Assembly: GCA_003367665.1 (NCBI GenBank) | Contig: QKXI01000006.1 | Location: forward strand, 133,702 to 197,701 | Length of the DNA stretch: 64,000 nucleotides | Reading direction: 5' to 3' | From: Leifsonia sp. ku-ls | GTDB lineage: Bacteria > Actinomycetota > Actinomycetes > Actinomycetales > Microbacteriaceae | In this document: piece by piece, positions 1 through 8,580 of the stretch | Position numbering within the stretch: the first letter of the stretch is position 1 | Layout of the letters: each line of letters starts with the position of its first letter | Made by a program: the position numbers and the translations under genes | The notes under the pieces: generated by a model | Told to the model about the DNA's origin: nothing | The model's database searches: none | Seen by the model: only the letters and a program-made list of their open reading frames with translations

Positions 1-1
1 C

Positions 2-118
2 GGGCGGCTGCTCGGCCAGTTCGGCGCGTCCGCGCTGTCGGCCGCCATCGCCCGCGGTGTCGAGCGCGCGGGCATCGTGCCGCCCGACGTCGTCGCGCCG
101 ACGGGACGGGCGGGCTGA
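2..118 (+). CDS. C-terminal end of an unidentified protein (partial)
   Basis: An open frame enters from the left edge and ends in TGA at 116-118, giving 38 visible residues ending VVAPTGRAG. The piece is rich in Ala, Gly and Arg and begins GRLLGQFGASALSAAIARG, which looks like an amphipathic helix. It overlaps the next start codon in a TGATG arrangement, so the two are probably translationally coupled. Too little remains to name a family. Confidence 0.5.
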   Translation, partial: GRLLGQFGASALSAAIARGVERAGIVPPDVVAPTGRAG

Positions 119-321
119 TGGACCGCTCCGCCACCGGGCTGCCGCTCATCGCCGCGCACACCGAGGTCTACCGCTCGCGAAGGACCGGCGAGCGCATCAC
201 GGTCCGCTGCGACTGCCCTCTCGGCCGCGACCACACCTACGGCGAGTGGGTGGAGGCGACGCCGGAGTCGGAGCTGCGCTGGTCGCGGGCGCTGCTCTGG
301 AAGTCGGCGCGCGAGGCCTGA
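118..321 (+). CDS. Small hypothetical protein, 67 aa
   Basis: The ATG at 118 overlaps the stop of the preceding frame by one base, which supports a real coupled gene. The product is soluble and polar, with no signal peptide or membrane segment. Two cysteines lie close together (CDC, near residues 31-33) in the stretch ITVRCDCPLGRDH, followed by a Trp/Glu-rich tail. I do not recognise the family. A strong hairpin terminator follows directly (332-365). Confidence 0.5.
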   Translation: MDRSATGLPLIAAHTEVYRSRRTGERITVRCDCPLGRDHTYGEWVEATPESELRWSRALLWKSAREA

Positions 322-331
322 CCAAACGGAG

Positions 332-365
332 AACGCCCCATCCGGCCGGAGCCGGATGGGGCGTT
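332..365. terminator. Bidirectional intrinsic terminator
   Basis: A perfect 15-bp inverted repeat has arms 332-346 and 351-365 and a 4-base CGGA loop. It lies between a plus-strand and a minus-strand gene that converge on it, so it probably ends both transcripts. There is no long T-run, as is common in high-GC actinobacteria. Confidence 0.8.
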
Positions 366-379
366 CGCGCTCGTCCGCC

Positions 380-2377
380 TCAGCCGACGCGGCGTCGGCG
401 CAGGCCGAGTGCGGCGCCGGCCGCGCCGAGCACGAGCAGCGCCAGGCCGACCGTGAGCGGCAGGGCGATGTCCGCTCCCGTGTGCGCGAGCGCGCCCGTC
501 GATCCCGCCGGCGCGGGCGCCGCGGCCGGGTCCGCCGGGTCGCCCGGCGACGTGTGCGGTGCGGCCGGGCGGACCGCGAGGACGAAGCCGAAGTCGAGCG
601 TCGGGTCGACCTCGCCGTCGCGCGTCAGGGTCGCGGAGTCGGCCGTCCACGTGGAGGAGTCGGTCGCGGGGTCACCCCGGTGTTCGACCGTCGGCGTGTA
701 GCGGGCCAGGGCGTCGGCGCTGGCCGCGCGGTCGATGGAGACCGTGTAGTGCTGCCCTTCGGCGAGCACCGGGAGGCCGCTGAACGCGTACCGGCCCTCC
801 GCGTCGGTCGTCGCCGGGCCGACCTTCGCGCCGTTCACGTCGGTGACGGGGCCGCCGTCGGGCCCGGTCAGCACGAGCACGACGCCCGGGATGCCCGGCT
901 CTCCGGCGTCCTGCACGCCGTCGCGGTCCTCATCCACCCAGACCAGATCGCCAACGCCGACGCTGGGACGGAGGAAGCCGAAGTCGAGCGTCAGGTCGGA
1001 CGCGTTGTTGGTGGTCAGCTCCGCGGATTCGGCCGACCAGGTCGAGCTGTCCTTCGCACGGTCGTCCCCGGCGCCCGCGACCGTGGGCTCCAGCCCGGCG
1101 AGAGCCGCGGCGGAGGCGTCGCGGTCGATGGTCACCGTGTAGTGCTGGCCGGCGCCGAGCACCGGGAGGCCCGTGAAGGCGTAGTGCCCGTTCGCGTCGG
1201 TGGTGGCGGGTCCGACCTTCGCGCCGTTCACGCCGGTGACCGGGCCGCCGTCGGGCCCGGTCAGCAGGAGCACGACGCCGGGGATGCCCTTCTCGTCGGC
1301 GCCCTGCCGGCCGTCCTTGTCGGCGTCCAGCCAGACATAGTCGCCGACGGAGACGCTCTGGACCCCGCCACCGACGCCGCCGGCCGCGGTGCGCTTGATG
1401 GTCGTGGTCTTCGTCCAGGTCTTGCCCGGCGCGGTGATCGTGACCTCGTTGCCGTAGCTGCCGGCGCTCTGGTCGGTGATGGTGCCCGGGTAGGCGATGT
1501 CGATGAACTCGCTCGGGGCGACGGTGTCGATGACGAGGTGGAAGCCGGTCTCGGTGCAGTCGAGCGTGTAGCGGCCGGCCGGCAGCGGCGACGACGGAGT
1601 GCCGCCGGCGAGGCTGTTCCTCGTGGTGATGCGGAGGCCGGAGCAGTCGATGACGCTGCCGGCCCCGATCGTGTCGACGACGTCGACCGGTCCGCCCAGC
1701 CCGGTCTGGTTGCCGGGGACCTCGACCACCCACCTGATGTTCCCCTTCGGGTCGCGGGTGCCCTCGTAGGCTCCGTCGGCCCAGCTCGCGCCCTTCCAGA
1801 GGCCGCGCTCCGTGCGCACGGGCGCGGGCCCGCAGTTCGTGGTGCACGGTGTCGGGTCGGGCTTCGGCGCGATCGTGACGGTCGTGATGGAGGCGCCGAA
1901 CCGGAGCACCACCGGGCCACCCGTCTCCGTCACGGTGTGATGGTCCCACTGGACGGTGAGGTAGCCGGAGCCGGACACCGCGTCGTGGCTGGCGACATAG
2001 TCGGTGAGGGTGAAGACCACGGTCTTGCCGTCCCACACCGCGTCGGCCACGGTCGTCCCGTCCGGGGCGTTCAGCTGGAATCGGGCGAGGCTGACCGCCG
2101 CGAGCTCGTCGGGGAGCGCGAGGCGGAACGTGTCGCCGGGGCGGCTGCCGTCCGGGACCGCCCAGGCGAAGGTCAGCTTCAGCCGCTCGCTGTAGCCGTA
2201 CGAGGTCTTGTCGGTCGTCACCGAGGTGATGGCGCCGGGGATCTCCGCGGCGCGGGCGGCGCCGGCGCCGGTGAGGACGCCGGCGAGGACGAGCGCGGCG
2301 GCGACGAGCGCGGCGATCAGCCGGGCCGCCGTCCGCCGCGTGCCCACCGGGGTGGGATGCAGGGCAGCAGTGTTCAT
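380..2377 (-). CDS. Cell-surface protein with two SdrD-B-like repeats and LAHTG anchor
   Basis: This 665-residue secreted protein is probably linked to the cell wall. Residues 1-43 form a signal peptide (RRTAAR, a long hydrophobic stretch, then ARAAE). An N-terminal adhesin-like region follows. Two tandem Ca-binding-type SdrD-B/Cna-B-like repeats lie at about 338-470 and 471-597; each starts (V/S)GD.VW.D.D.DG.Q and ends LDFGF. A Pro/Ala-rich linker, the pentapeptide LAHTG near 630, a hydrophobic helix and an RRRRVG tail form a sorting signal. LAxTG is the motif used by class E sortases of high-GC actinobacteria. No sortase gene is in the window. An adhesive or structural role is inferred; the ligand is unknown. 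Confidence 0.8.
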   Translation of the reverse strand: MNTAALHPTPVGTRRTAARLIAALVAAALVLAGVLTGAGAARAAEIPGAITSVTTDKTSYGYSERLKLTFAWAVPDGSRPGDTFRLALPDELAAVSLARFQLNAPDGTTVADAVWDGKTVVFTLTDYVASHDAVSGSGYLTVQWDHHTVTETGGPVVLRFGASITTVTIAPKPDPTPCTTNCGPAPVRTERGLWKGASWADGAYEGTRDPKGNIRWVVEVPGNQTGLGGPVDVVDTIGAGSVIDCSGLRITTRNSLAGGTPSSPLPAGRYTLDCTETGFHLVIDTVAPSEFIDIAYPGTITDQSAGSYGNEVTITAPGKTWTKTTTIKRTAAGGVGGGVQSVSVGDYVWLDADKDGRQGADEKGIPGVVLLLTGPDGGPVTGVNGAKVGPATTDANGHYAFTGLPVLGAGQHYTVTIDRDASAAALAGLEPTVAGAGDDRAKDSSTWSAESAELTTNNASDLTLDFGFLRPSVGVGDLVWVDEDRDGVQDAGEPGIPGVVLVLTGPDGGPVTDVNGAKVGPATTDAEGRYAFSGLPVLAEGQHYTVSIDRAASADALARYTPTVEHRGDPATDSSTWTADSATLTRDGEVDPTLDFGFVLAVRPAAPHTSPGDPADPAAAPAPAGSTGALAHTGADIALPLTVGLALLVLGAAGAALGLRRRRVG

Positions 2378-2443
2378 GGGTCACTTCCGTTGCGTCGGGT
2401 TTCGGGTTCTGGGCGCAACGAATCGCCCGAGCGGCACGCCGAC

Positions 2444-2470
2444 CAGCGCCCCGCGCGAGGCGGGGCGCTG
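2444..2470. other. Perfect hairpin upstream of the surface-protein gene
   Basis: An 11-bp perfect inverted repeat (arms 2444-2454 and 2460-2470, loop GCGAG) lies 67-93 bases upstream of the surface-protein start. It could be a 5' leader structure of that gene or a leftover terminator. The rest of 2378-2626 shows no recognisable feature. Confidence 0.45.
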
Positions 2471-2626
2471 ATCGGCGGTGATCGGGTGTTCCCGGCGACC
2501 GACGGGTTTCGGGTCCCGCGGACGCTGCACGCGGTTTCGGGACCGCGGCGAGGGGAACGCATTCGGGTTGCGTCCACTTGAGAGATCGACGGGGGCCCGG
2601 ATTATGACGCCGGTTCGGCAGCGACG

Positions 2627-3004
2627 TCAGAGGTTGGCGACCCCGACCACGACGAGCCCGAAGGCCACCGGCAGCGCGAGCACGGCGAGCACGGCCCAGA
2701 TCGTGGCGCCGGCGAAGGGCGCGCGCAGGCGCACCCGGAGCACGATGACCGCGAGCGCGCTGACGCCCATGATCACGCCCGCCGCGATCATCAGCGGGAA
2801 CGCCTCGTGGTCGATCGCGGCGCGCTGCTCGTCGGTCAGGTAGCCCCACTTCCGGAAGGCCGTCATCAGCGACCCGACCACGAGCAGGAACGGCAGCACG
2901 ACCATTCCGATCAAACCAACGGCGTGCACGGCGCTCCTCGCGCCGTCGCCGGTCTCCTCGGCCGGAGGTTCCTCCGGGGGTTCTGGGACGCTGAAGAAGG
3001 TCAT
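2627..3004 (-). CDS. Small membrane protein, paralogue of its upstream neighbour
   Basis: This 125-residue protein has a Pro/Glu-rich N-terminus (PEPPEEPPAEE) and three hydrophobic segments near residues 30-50, 70-90 and 98-122. It aligns by eye with the product of the gene 10 bases upstream: both share a hydrophobic helix, a short basic turn (LR), then ATIW and a last helix ending in a Val-rich stretch. The pair is probably an old tandem duplication co-transcribed from 3422. Function unknown. Confidence 0.65.
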   Translation of the reverse strand: MTFFSVPEPPEEPPAEETGDGARSAVHAVGLIGMVVLPFLLVVGSLMTAFRKWGYLTDEQRAAIDHEAFPLMIAAGVIMGVSALAVIVLRVRLRAPFAGATIWAVLAVLALPVAFGLVVVGVANL

Positions 3005-3014
3005 GCCGGCGCGC

Positions 3015-3422
3015 TCAACTCGCGAGGTGGTCGATCTCGTACACGGCTAACCGCCAGAGCCCGTAGGCGACCACGCACATCAGCACGGCGACGAAGGACC
3101 AGATCGTGGCGTCCAGGAACCGGGTGTGGATGACGGCGCGCAACGTCACGATGGCGGCGGCGCTGAGAAAGATGAGCACGGCCGCCGCGATCATCCACGA
3201 GTTCGCACCGACCACGGCGTCGCGGATGTCCTCCCGAGAGCCCGAGGTCGCGGCGAGCCCGCCGGTCAGGGAGAGGAACAGCGAGACCGCCGTCAGCCCG
3301 GCCGGCAGGATGAACAGGCCGAGCACGCCGATCAGGTTGACCGCGGCGTGCGCACCGGCCGGCGCCACCGCCCGCGGCTCGCGCGCCGGCTCCTTCGCGC
3401 CCGCATCGTCGACGTCCGTCAT
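3015..3422 (-). CDS. Small membrane protein, first gene of a duplicated pair
   Basis: This 135-residue protein has an acidic and Pro/Ala-rich N-terminus and three predicted membrane helices (about 28-52, 72-95 and 105-125). The motif DATIWSFVAVLMCVVAYG matches GATIWAVLAVLALPVAFG in the next gene. A GGGGGA ribosome-binding site precedes the ATG, and a TAGTCT -10-like box (3440-3445, minus strand) sits 17 bases upstream, so the pair probably has its own promoter downstream of copA. Function unknown. Confidence 0.65.
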   Translation of the reverse strand: MTDVDDAGAKEPAREPRAVAPAGAHAAVNLIGVLGLFILPAGLTAVSLFLSLTGGLAATSGSREDIRDAVVGANSWMIAAAVLIFLSAAAIVTLRAVIHTRFLDATIWSFVAVLMCVVAYGLWRLAVYEIDHLAS

Positions 3423-3457
3423 CGTCCCCCCTGACCGGGAGACTAGCGGAGAGTCGG

Positions 3458-5692
3458 TCAGCGCGCCCGGAAGCGTCGCAGCCGAAGGCTGTTGCCCACC
3501 ACGAAGACGCTCGAGAACGCCATCGCCGCGCCCGCGATCATCGGGTTCAACAGCCCGAGGGCCGCGAGCGGCAAAGCCGCGACGTTGTAGGCGAAGGCCC
3601 AGAACAGGTTGCCCTTGATGATCCCGAGCGTGCGGCGGGCGAGCCGGATGGCGTCCGCCGTGGCGCGCAGGTCGCCGCGGACGAGCGTGATGTCGGCCGC
3701 CTCGATCGCCACGTCCGTTCCCGTGCCCATCGCGAGCCCCAGGTCGGCCGCGGCGAGCGCGGCCGCGTCGTTGACCCCGTCGCCGACCATCGCGACCACG
3801 CGGCCCTCCGCCTGGAGCCGCGCCACCGTGTCCACCTTGTCCTTCGGCAGCACCTCGGCGATGACCTCGTCGATGCCGACCTCCTCGGCCACGCGGCGGG
3901 CCACCGCGGCGTTGTCCCCGGTGAGCAGGATGGGGGTCAGCCCGAGTGCCCGGAGCTCCGCGACCGCCGCAGCGCTCGTCGGCTTGACGGCGTCCGCGAC
4001 GACGAGCAGCCCGCGTGCCGCGCCGTCCCAGGCCACCCAGACGACCGTGCGTCCCGCGGCCTCCTCGGCCGCGCGCCGGGCGTCGAGCTCAGGGTCGAGC
4101 TCGACCGACCACTCGACGAGCAGCGAAGGCCGGCCCACGAGCACGAGGTGGCCGTCGACCACGCCGCGCACACCGCGGCCCGCCTCGTTCGCGAACGACT
4201 CCGGCGCCGGCAGGTCACCCGATCGCTCCTGCGCCGCCGCGGCGACGGCACGGGCCACCGGATGCTCCGACGCGTGCTCGACCGCGCCCGCCAACCGCAG
4301 CAGCAGGTCCTCGTCCGTGCCATCTGCCGGAAGCACCGCCGTCAACGTCATGCGGCCCTCGGTGACCGTACCCGTCTTGTCCAGCACGATCGTGTCGACC
4401 GCCCTGGTCGACTCCAGCACCTCCGGGCCCTTGATGAGCACGCCGAGCTGCGCGCCGCGTCCCGTGCCGACGAGCAGGGCCGTCGGGGTCGCGAGCCCGA
4501 GGGCGCATGGGCAGGCGATGATGAGCACCGCGACCGCGGCCGTGAAGGCGGCGGAGGGTGAGGCCCCGGTCAGCAGCCAGACGGCGAGAGTGCCGACGGC
4601 GATCGCCAGCACGATCGGGACGAACACCGCCGAGATGCGGTCCGCGAGGCGCTGCACCTGCGCCTTGCCCGACTGCGCGTCCTCCACCAGCTTCGCCATC
4701 TGAGCCAGCCGGGTGTCCGCTCCCACGCGCGTGGCGCGCACGACGATCCGGCCGCCGGCGTTCACGGTGGCGCCCGTGACGGCGTCCCCGACGGCCACCT
4801 CGACCGGCGCGGACTCGCCGGTCAGCAGCGAAAGGTCGACGGCGCTCGTTCCTTCGATCACGACGCCGTCGGTCGCGATCTTCTCGCCGGGGCGAACGAC
4901 GAACAGGTCGCCGACGGCGAGGTGGTCGACCGGGAGGCGCTCCTCCCGCCCGTCGCGGAGCACCGCGACGTCCTTCGCGCCGAGGTCGAGCAGCGCTCGA
5001 AGCGCGGCGCCGGCCCGGCGCTTGGAGCGCTTCTCGACGTACCGGCCGGCCAGCACGAACACCGTGACCCCGGACGCGACCTCCAGGTAGATCTCGCCGG
5101 CCGCGCCGGTCGGGCTCGCGACGAAGCTGAACGGATGCGTCATGCCGGGCATGCCCGCCGTTCCGAAGAACAGCGCGTACAGCGACCAGGCGAACGCGGC
5201 CAGCGTTCCGATCGAGACCAGCGTGTCCATCGTCGCCGCCCCGTGCCGGGCGTTGACGGCCGCGGCCCGGTGGAACGGCCATCCACCCCACACCACGACC
5301 GGCGCGGCCAGCGTCAGGGACAGCCACTGCCAGGAGGTGAACTGCAGCGCAGGCACCATGGCGAGCACCACGACCGGCGCCGCCAGCACGGCGCTGACGA
5401 TCAGCCGGGTGCGCAGGGCGGAGAGCTCGGGATCGGCCTCTTCCGCCCCCGGCTCCGCCGCCGTCGCGGGCAGGGCCGCCGTGTAGCCGGCCTTCTCCAC
5501 CTCGGCGATGACGGTCTGCGCGTCCATGCCCGCCGGCACCAGGACGCGCGCCTTCTCGGTCGCGTAGTTCACCGTCGCGCTCACGCCGTCGAGGCGGTTG
5601 AGCTTCTTCTCGATCCGCATCGCGCAGGACGCGCACGTCATCCCACCGACCTCGAGCTCGAGGTCGGTGACTCCGGTCGCCGGGCTGGTCAC
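3458..5692 (-). CDS. copA: Copper-translocating P1B-type ATPase
   Basis: This 744-residue ATP-driven copper(I) exporter sits in the cytoplasmic membrane. It has one N-terminal heavy-metal-binding domain with GMTCASC at 17-23. Further landmarks are the TGES actuator motif (291-294), CPC in the transport helix (394-396), the phosphorylated aspartate in DKTGT (438-442), the HP locus SEHP (475-478) and GDGVND (637-642). All catalytic residues are present and the length is normal. It lies 6 bases after copZ and is probably co-transcribed from the CsoR-like promoter at 5970-5997. The CPC motif fits Cu(I) (or Ag(I)), not Zn or Cd. Confidence 0.95.
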   Translation of the reverse strand: MTSPATGVTDLELEVGGMTCASCAMRIEKKLNRLDGVSATVNYATEKARVLVPAGMDAQTVIAEVEKAGYTAALPATAAEPGAEEADPELSALRTRLIVSAVLAAPVVVLAMVPALQFTSWQWLSLTLAAPVVVWGGWPFHRAAAVNARHGAATMDTLVSIGTLAAFAWSLYALFFGTAGMPGMTHPFSFVASPTGAAGEIYLEVASGVTVFVLAGRYVEKRSKRRAGAALRALLDLGAKDVAVLRDGREERLPVDHLAVGDLFVVRPGEKIATDGVVIEGTSAVDLSLLTGESAPVEVAVGDAVTGATVNAGGRIVVRATRVGADTRLAQMAKLVEDAQSGKAQVQRLADRISAVFVPIVLAIAVGTLAVWLLTGASPSAAFTAAVAVLIIACPCALGLATPTALLVGTGRGAQLGVLIKGPEVLESTRAVDTIVLDKTGTVTEGRMTLTAVLPADGTDEDLLLRLAGAVEHASEHPVARAVAAAAQERSGDLPAPESFANEAGRGVRGVVDGHLVLVGRPSLLVEWSVELDPELDARRAAEEAAGRTVVWVAWDGAARGLLVVADAVKPTSAAAVAELRALGLTPILLTGDNAAVARRVAEEVGIDEVIAEVLPKDKVDTVARLQAEGRVVAMVGDGVNDAAALAAADLGLAMGTGTDVAIEAADITLVRGDLRATADAIRLARRTLGIIKGNLFWAFAYNVAALPLAALGLLNPMIAGAAMAFSSVFVVGNSLRLRRFRAR

Positions 5693-5698
5693 GGGATG

Positions 5699-5908
5699 CT
5701 ACCGGCGCTCTGCGCTGTAGCCCGCCTCGCCGACGGCCGCCAGCACGGCGTCGTCGTCGACGGGACCCTCGGCCGACACGGCGAGGACGCCGTCCGCCGC
5801 CGACACCCGCACGCCGCTCACCCCGGCGACGCGGGTCACCTCCTCGGTCACCGCGCGCTCGCAGTGCTCGCACGTCATCCCCGTCACCTGGTACTCGATC
5901 GTCTGCAT
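5699..5908 (-). CDS. copZ: Copper chaperone, heavy-metal-associated domain protein
   Basis: This 69-residue single HMA domain starts MQTIEYQVTGMTCEHC; the GMTCEHC loop binds Cu(I) through its two cysteines and delivers it to the ATPase encoded 6 bases downstream. The start at 5908 was chosen because it has a GGAGG ribosome-binding site about 8 bases upstream and begins exactly where the HMA fold should. An in-frame ATG at 5971 would put the -10 box and both operator repeats inside the coding region and adds a 21-residue tail with no domain. Confidence 0.9.
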   Translation of the reverse strand: MQTIEYQVTGMTCEHCERAVTEEVTRVAGVSGVRVSAADGVLAVSAEGPVDDDAVLAAVGEAGYSAERR

Positions 5909-5935
5909 GTCGCCTCCGCTTGTCGATGGTTGGCG

Positions 5936-5956
5936 GGATACCCGAGCCGGGTATCC
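5936..5956. promoter_or_regulatory. CsoR-like operator, promoter-distal copy
   Basis: A perfect 9-bp inverted repeat, GGATACCCG and CGGGTATCC, is separated by 3 bases. The ATACCC/GGGTAT core is typical of CsoR boxes. It lies between the copZ promoter and the copZ start, where a bound repressor would block elongation. Confidence 0.7.
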
Positions 5957-5969
5957 ACCGATGCCCTTC

Positions 5970-5997
5970 ACTATACCCCCTCCCGGTATCCGTGCAA
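5970..5997 (-). promoter_or_regulatory. copZ-copA promoter with embedded CsoR-like box
   Basis: On the minus strand TTGCAC (5992-5997) and TATAGT (5970-5975) are spaced by 16 bases. A second ATACC...GGTAT inverted repeat (5973-5977 and 5985-5989) fills the spacer and touches the -10 box. A copper-responsive CsoR-type repressor bound here would exclude RNA polymerase; no csoR gene is in the window. Confidence 0.75.
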
Positions 5998-6015
5998 GCC
6001 GTACAGCCCAGCCGG

Positions 6016-6021
6016 TAGGCT
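6016..6021 (+). promoter_or_regulatory. -10 box of leaderless dcd transcript
   Basis: TAGGCT ends 6 bases before the GTG start of dcd, which places +1 at or next to the start codon. No ribosome-binding site is visible. Confidence 0.6.
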
Positions 6022-6027
6022 GGCCCC

Positions 6028-6630
6028 GTGCTTCTCTCCGATCGCGACATCAAGGCCGAGCTGGGTGCCGGGCGCATCGCCCTGGAGCCGTACGAGCCCG
6101 AGATGGTCCAGCCGTCCAGCATCGACGTGCGTCTCGACCGCTTCTTCCGGCTCTTCGACAACCACAAGTACCCGTTCATCGACCCGGCGGTCGACCAGCC
6201 GGAGCTGACGCGGTTCGTGGAGGTCGACGCCGACCAGCCGTTCATCCTGCACCCCGGCGAGTTCGTCCTGGGGTCGACGTTCGAGCTGGTCGGCCTGCCC
6301 GACGACGTCGCCGCACGGCTCGAGGGCAAGAGCTCGCTCGGCCGGCTGGGGCTCCTCACCCACTCCACCGCCGGCTTCATCGACCCCGGCTTCTCCGGTC
6401 ACGTCACGCTCGAGCTGAGCAATGTCGCCACGCTGCCGATCAAGCTGTGGCCGGGCATGAAGATCGGCCAGATGTGCTTCTTCCGCCTCTCCTCCGCGGC
6501 CGAGCGGCCGTACGGCTCGGCGGAGTACTCGTCGCGCTACCAGGGGCAGCGTGGGCCGACGGCCTCCCGGTCGTACCTGAACTTCCACCGCACCGACGTC
6601 TCCACCACCGAGGCGGGGCGTCCGTCCTGA
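6028..6630 (+). CDS. dcd: dCTP deaminase, probably dUMP-forming
   Basis: This 200-residue cytosolic enzyme deaminates dCTP to supply dUMP/dUTP for dTMP synthesis. The family signature [12 protein letters not shown] (about 91-102) and the [11 protein letters not shown] loop that follows form the active site; the Glu in VTLELS closes it. Actinobacterial members of this size are usually bifunctional deaminase-dUTPases that release dUMP, which is inferred here and not provable by eye. The GTG start lies 6 bases after a TAGGCT box, which suggests a leaderless message. It is divergent from the copper operon; the 119-base gap holds both promoters. Confidence 0.93.
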   Translation: MLLSDRDIKAELGAGRIALEPYEPEMVQPSSIDVRLDRFFRLFDNHKYPFIDPAVDQPELTRFVEVDADQPFILHPGEFVLGSTFELVGLPDDVAARLEGKSSLGRLGLLTHSTAGFIDPGFSGHVTLELSNVATLPIKLWPGMKIGQMCFFRLSSAAERPYGSAEYSSRYQGQRGPTASRSYLNFHRTDVSTTEAGRPS

Positions 6631-6656
6631 TCCTTCCGCCGACCGAGAGGGGCACC

Positions 6657-7184
6657 ATGAGCGAGACCACCGACGCGGCCTTCGCGCGGGCCCTGATCAG
6701 TCCCGGTCCCATGCCGGAGAACCCGCAGCGGATGCAGCTCTTCGGCCGACTGGTCGGCAGCTGGCGGGCCGACGTCCGCCTGCTCGACGAGTCGACCGGC
6801 GTGTGGAGCGAGGCGGTCCACGAGTGGATCTTCGCCTACACCCTCGGCGGCCGGGCGGTGCAGGACGTGCTCGTCATCCGCGACGAGGACGACCCGGAGG
6901 GCATCCGCGGTCGGGGATCGACGATCCGGGTGTACGACGCGGCGCTCGGCGCGTGGCGGGTCAGCTGGTTCGGCGCCGCGACGGGCGACTTCTGCACCCT
7001 GGTGGCGACGCCCCACAGGCGGGACGGCATCCGGCAGGACGGGACGCAGACCGACGGCCGCCCGATCCGCTGGAACTTCTCCCAGATCACCGACGACTCG
7101 TTCGAGTGGGACGGCTGGGTCTCCGACGACGGCGGCAAGACCTGGTGGCTGGAGCAGCACATCGACGCCACCAGGACGGCGTGA
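6657..7184 (+). CDS. Hypothetical protein, DUF1579-like
   Basis: This 175-residue soluble protein is preceded by GAGAGGGGC, a good ribosome-binding site. It has repeated Trp/Gly-containing beta segments (GRLVGSWRADVRLLDEST, EWIFAYTLGGRAVQDVLV, DGWVSDDGGKTWW). These resemble the beta-barrel of DUF1579-type, lipocalin-like proteins. No catalytic residues can be named. It starts 26 bases after dcd and ends 10 bases before the next gene, so these three may be one operon. Function unknown. Confidence 0.65.
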   Translation: MSETTDAAFARALISPGPMPENPQRMQLFGRLVGSWRADVRLLDESTGVWSEAVHEWIFAYTLGGRAVQDVLVIRDEDDPEGIRGRGSTIRVYDAALGAWRVSWFGAATGDFCTLVATPHRRDGIRQDGTQTDGRPIRWNFSQITDDSFEWDGWVSDDGGKTWWLEQHIDATRTA

Positions 7185-7194
7185 GGCGTTCGCG

Positions 7195-7944
7195 GTGTTC
7201 GACGACTTCGACGAGCCCCGGCTCGACCGCAGCGTCTGGCTCCCGCACTACCTGCCGGCGTGGAGCTCGCTCGAGCGGACGCGGGCGAGCTATCTCATCC
7301 ACGACTCGCACCTGGAGCTGAGCATCCCGCCGGAGCAGGGCCTGTGGTGCGAGGGCGAGCACGAGCCGCCGCTGCGCGTGTCCGGCCTGCAGACCGGCAA
7401 CTTCTCCGGACCGGTCGGGTCGACGCTCGGACAGCAGCCGTTCCGTGACGGCCTGCGGGTGCGCGAGCAGCAGGAGGAGTTCCGCGGCTGCCTCGTCGAC
7501 CACGGCACGATCGGCCTGCGCGCCTCGCTGTTCCTCGACCGGCACTCGATGGCCTCCCTGTGGCTGGTCGGCTTCGAGGACCGCCCGGAGCGCAGCGGCG
7601 AGGTCTGCGTCATGGAGGTCTTCGGCCGTGACACGACCGACGACGATGCCCTCGTCGGCATGGGCTTCCATGCGTTCCGCGACCCACGGCTCGCGGAGGA
7701 CTTCGAGCGCGTGCCGCTGGAGATCGACGTCCGCGAGCCGCACGCCTACGAAGTGCATCTCGACGGGGACGAGGCCACGTTCCGGGTCGACGGCCGCGTC
7801 GTGCGCATCCTGGACGGCCCGCCGCAGTACCCGCTGCAGCTCATGCTGGCCGTCTTCGACTTCCCGGAGAGCGTGGATGCGCGCGGATCGGGCCAGCCGT
7901 TCGTGCCGACGCTGTCGGTCGACCGGGTGTGGGCGACCCGATGA
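7195..7944 (+). CDS. GH16-like concanavalin-A-fold protein with altered active site
   Basis: This 249-residue protein has no signal peptide. It opens FDDFDEPRLDRSVWLPHYLP, like the start of laminarinase-type GH16 domains, and continues with beta-strand-rich sequence. At the expected catalytic position it has E136-V-C-V-M-E141, matching the GH16 pattern E-x-D-x-x-E, except that the assisting aspartate is Cys138. Both glutamates are kept, so activity may be weak, altered or lost. The absence of a signal peptide argues for a cytosolic substrate or a sensing role. GTG start, 10 bases after the preceding gene. Confidence 0.6.
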   Translation: MFDDFDEPRLDRSVWLPHYLPAWSSLERTRASYLIHDSHLELSIPPEQGLWCEGEHEPPLRVSGLQTGNFSGPVGSTLGQQPFRDGLRVREQQEEFRGCLVDHGTIGLRASLFLDRHSMASLWLVGFEDRPERSGEVCVMEVFGRDTTDDDALVGMGFHAFRDPRLAEDFERVPLEIDVREPHAYEVHLDGDEATFRVDGRVVRILDGPPQYPLQLMLAVFDFPESVDARGSGQPFVPTLSVDRVWATR

Positions 7945-7960
7945 GGGCGCTCAGGGATTC

Positions 7961-7981
7961 GGTCGTCGGCATACGACGACC
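7961..7981. terminator. Weak hairpin between convergent genes
   Basis: An 8-bp perfect stem (7961-7968 and 7974-7981) with a 5-base loop lies between the end of the GH16-like gene and the end of idi. It is a plausible terminator but short. Confidence 0.4.
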
Positions 7982-8028
7982 CGAGTTATCCACAGTTCAT
8001 TGCACAGGTGGAAAATAGTGAGGGCTGC

Positions 8029-8580
8029 TCACAGCTGACCCGAAGCTTCGAGGCTCCGGTCGGCGTAGAGAGCGGGCAGCTGGAGGGTGAGCCACGGGCT
8101 GAACGCCCACGGGGTCGCCTCGATGGCCGTCAGCAGCGAGCGCGGGTCCGCCCACGTCCATTCGGCGACCTCGGCCGGCGACGGGTCGAGCTCGCCGACG
8201 ATGGTGGCGGTGTACACCGGGCACACCTCGTACTCGACGATGCCGGCCGCGTCGACCGCGCGATAGCGGAAGTCGGGCAGCACGGGGGTGAGGTTGTCGA
8301 TGCGCGCGCCCAGCTCGTCGGACGCGCGGCGCCGGACCGCATCCTCGAACCCTTCGCCCGGGCCGGGGTGGCCGCAGAACGAGTTGGTCCAGACGCCCGG
8401 CCAGGTGGCCTTGCCGAGCGCCCGGCGGGTGACCAGGATGCGGCCCTCGCCGTCGAAGAGGTGGCACGAGAAGGCCAGGTGCAGGGGCGTCGCGGCCGTG
8501 TGCACCGTCGCCTTGTCGGCTGTGCCGATGGGCGTTCCGTCCTCGGCGAGCAGCACGACCTCTTCGCGCGGTGGCGTCAT
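8029..8580 (-). CDS. idi: Isopentenyl-diphosphate delta-isomerase, type I
   Basis: This 183-residue Nudix-fold enzyme interconverts isopentenyl and dimethylallyl diphosphate for isoprenoid synthesis. Catalytic Cys69 is in TNSFCGHP and the proton-relay glutamate is in GIVEYEVCPVY (Glu116). Metal-binding His25, His32-region residues and the GEGFEDAVRRRASDEL Nudix-like helix are present. The length is normal. The start codon overlaps the stop of the upstream MarR-type gene (ATGA at 8577-8580), which allows coupling. A TAGTAT box 6 bases upstream also predicts a separate leaderless transcript. Confidence 0.93.
   Translation of the reverse strand: MTPPREEVVLLAEDGTPIGTADKATVHTAATPLHLAFSCHLFDGEGRILVTRRALGKATWPGVWTNSFCGHPGPGEGFEDAVRRRASDELGARIDNLTPVLPDFRYRAVDAAGIVEYEVCPVYTATIVGELDPSPAEVAEWTWADPRSLLTAIEATPWAFSPWLTLQLPALYADRSLEASGQL

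Noticed and set aside
356-2581. Long plus-strand open frame opposite the surface-protein gene
   Set aside because: Its translation is Arg/Gly/Val-rich with no domain, and it is the antisense of a clear signal-peptide-to-LAHTG protein.
5909-5971. Longer copZ start at 5971
   Set aside because: It would place the -10 box edge and the perfect CsoR-like operator inside the coding region and adds a tail with no HMA similarity.
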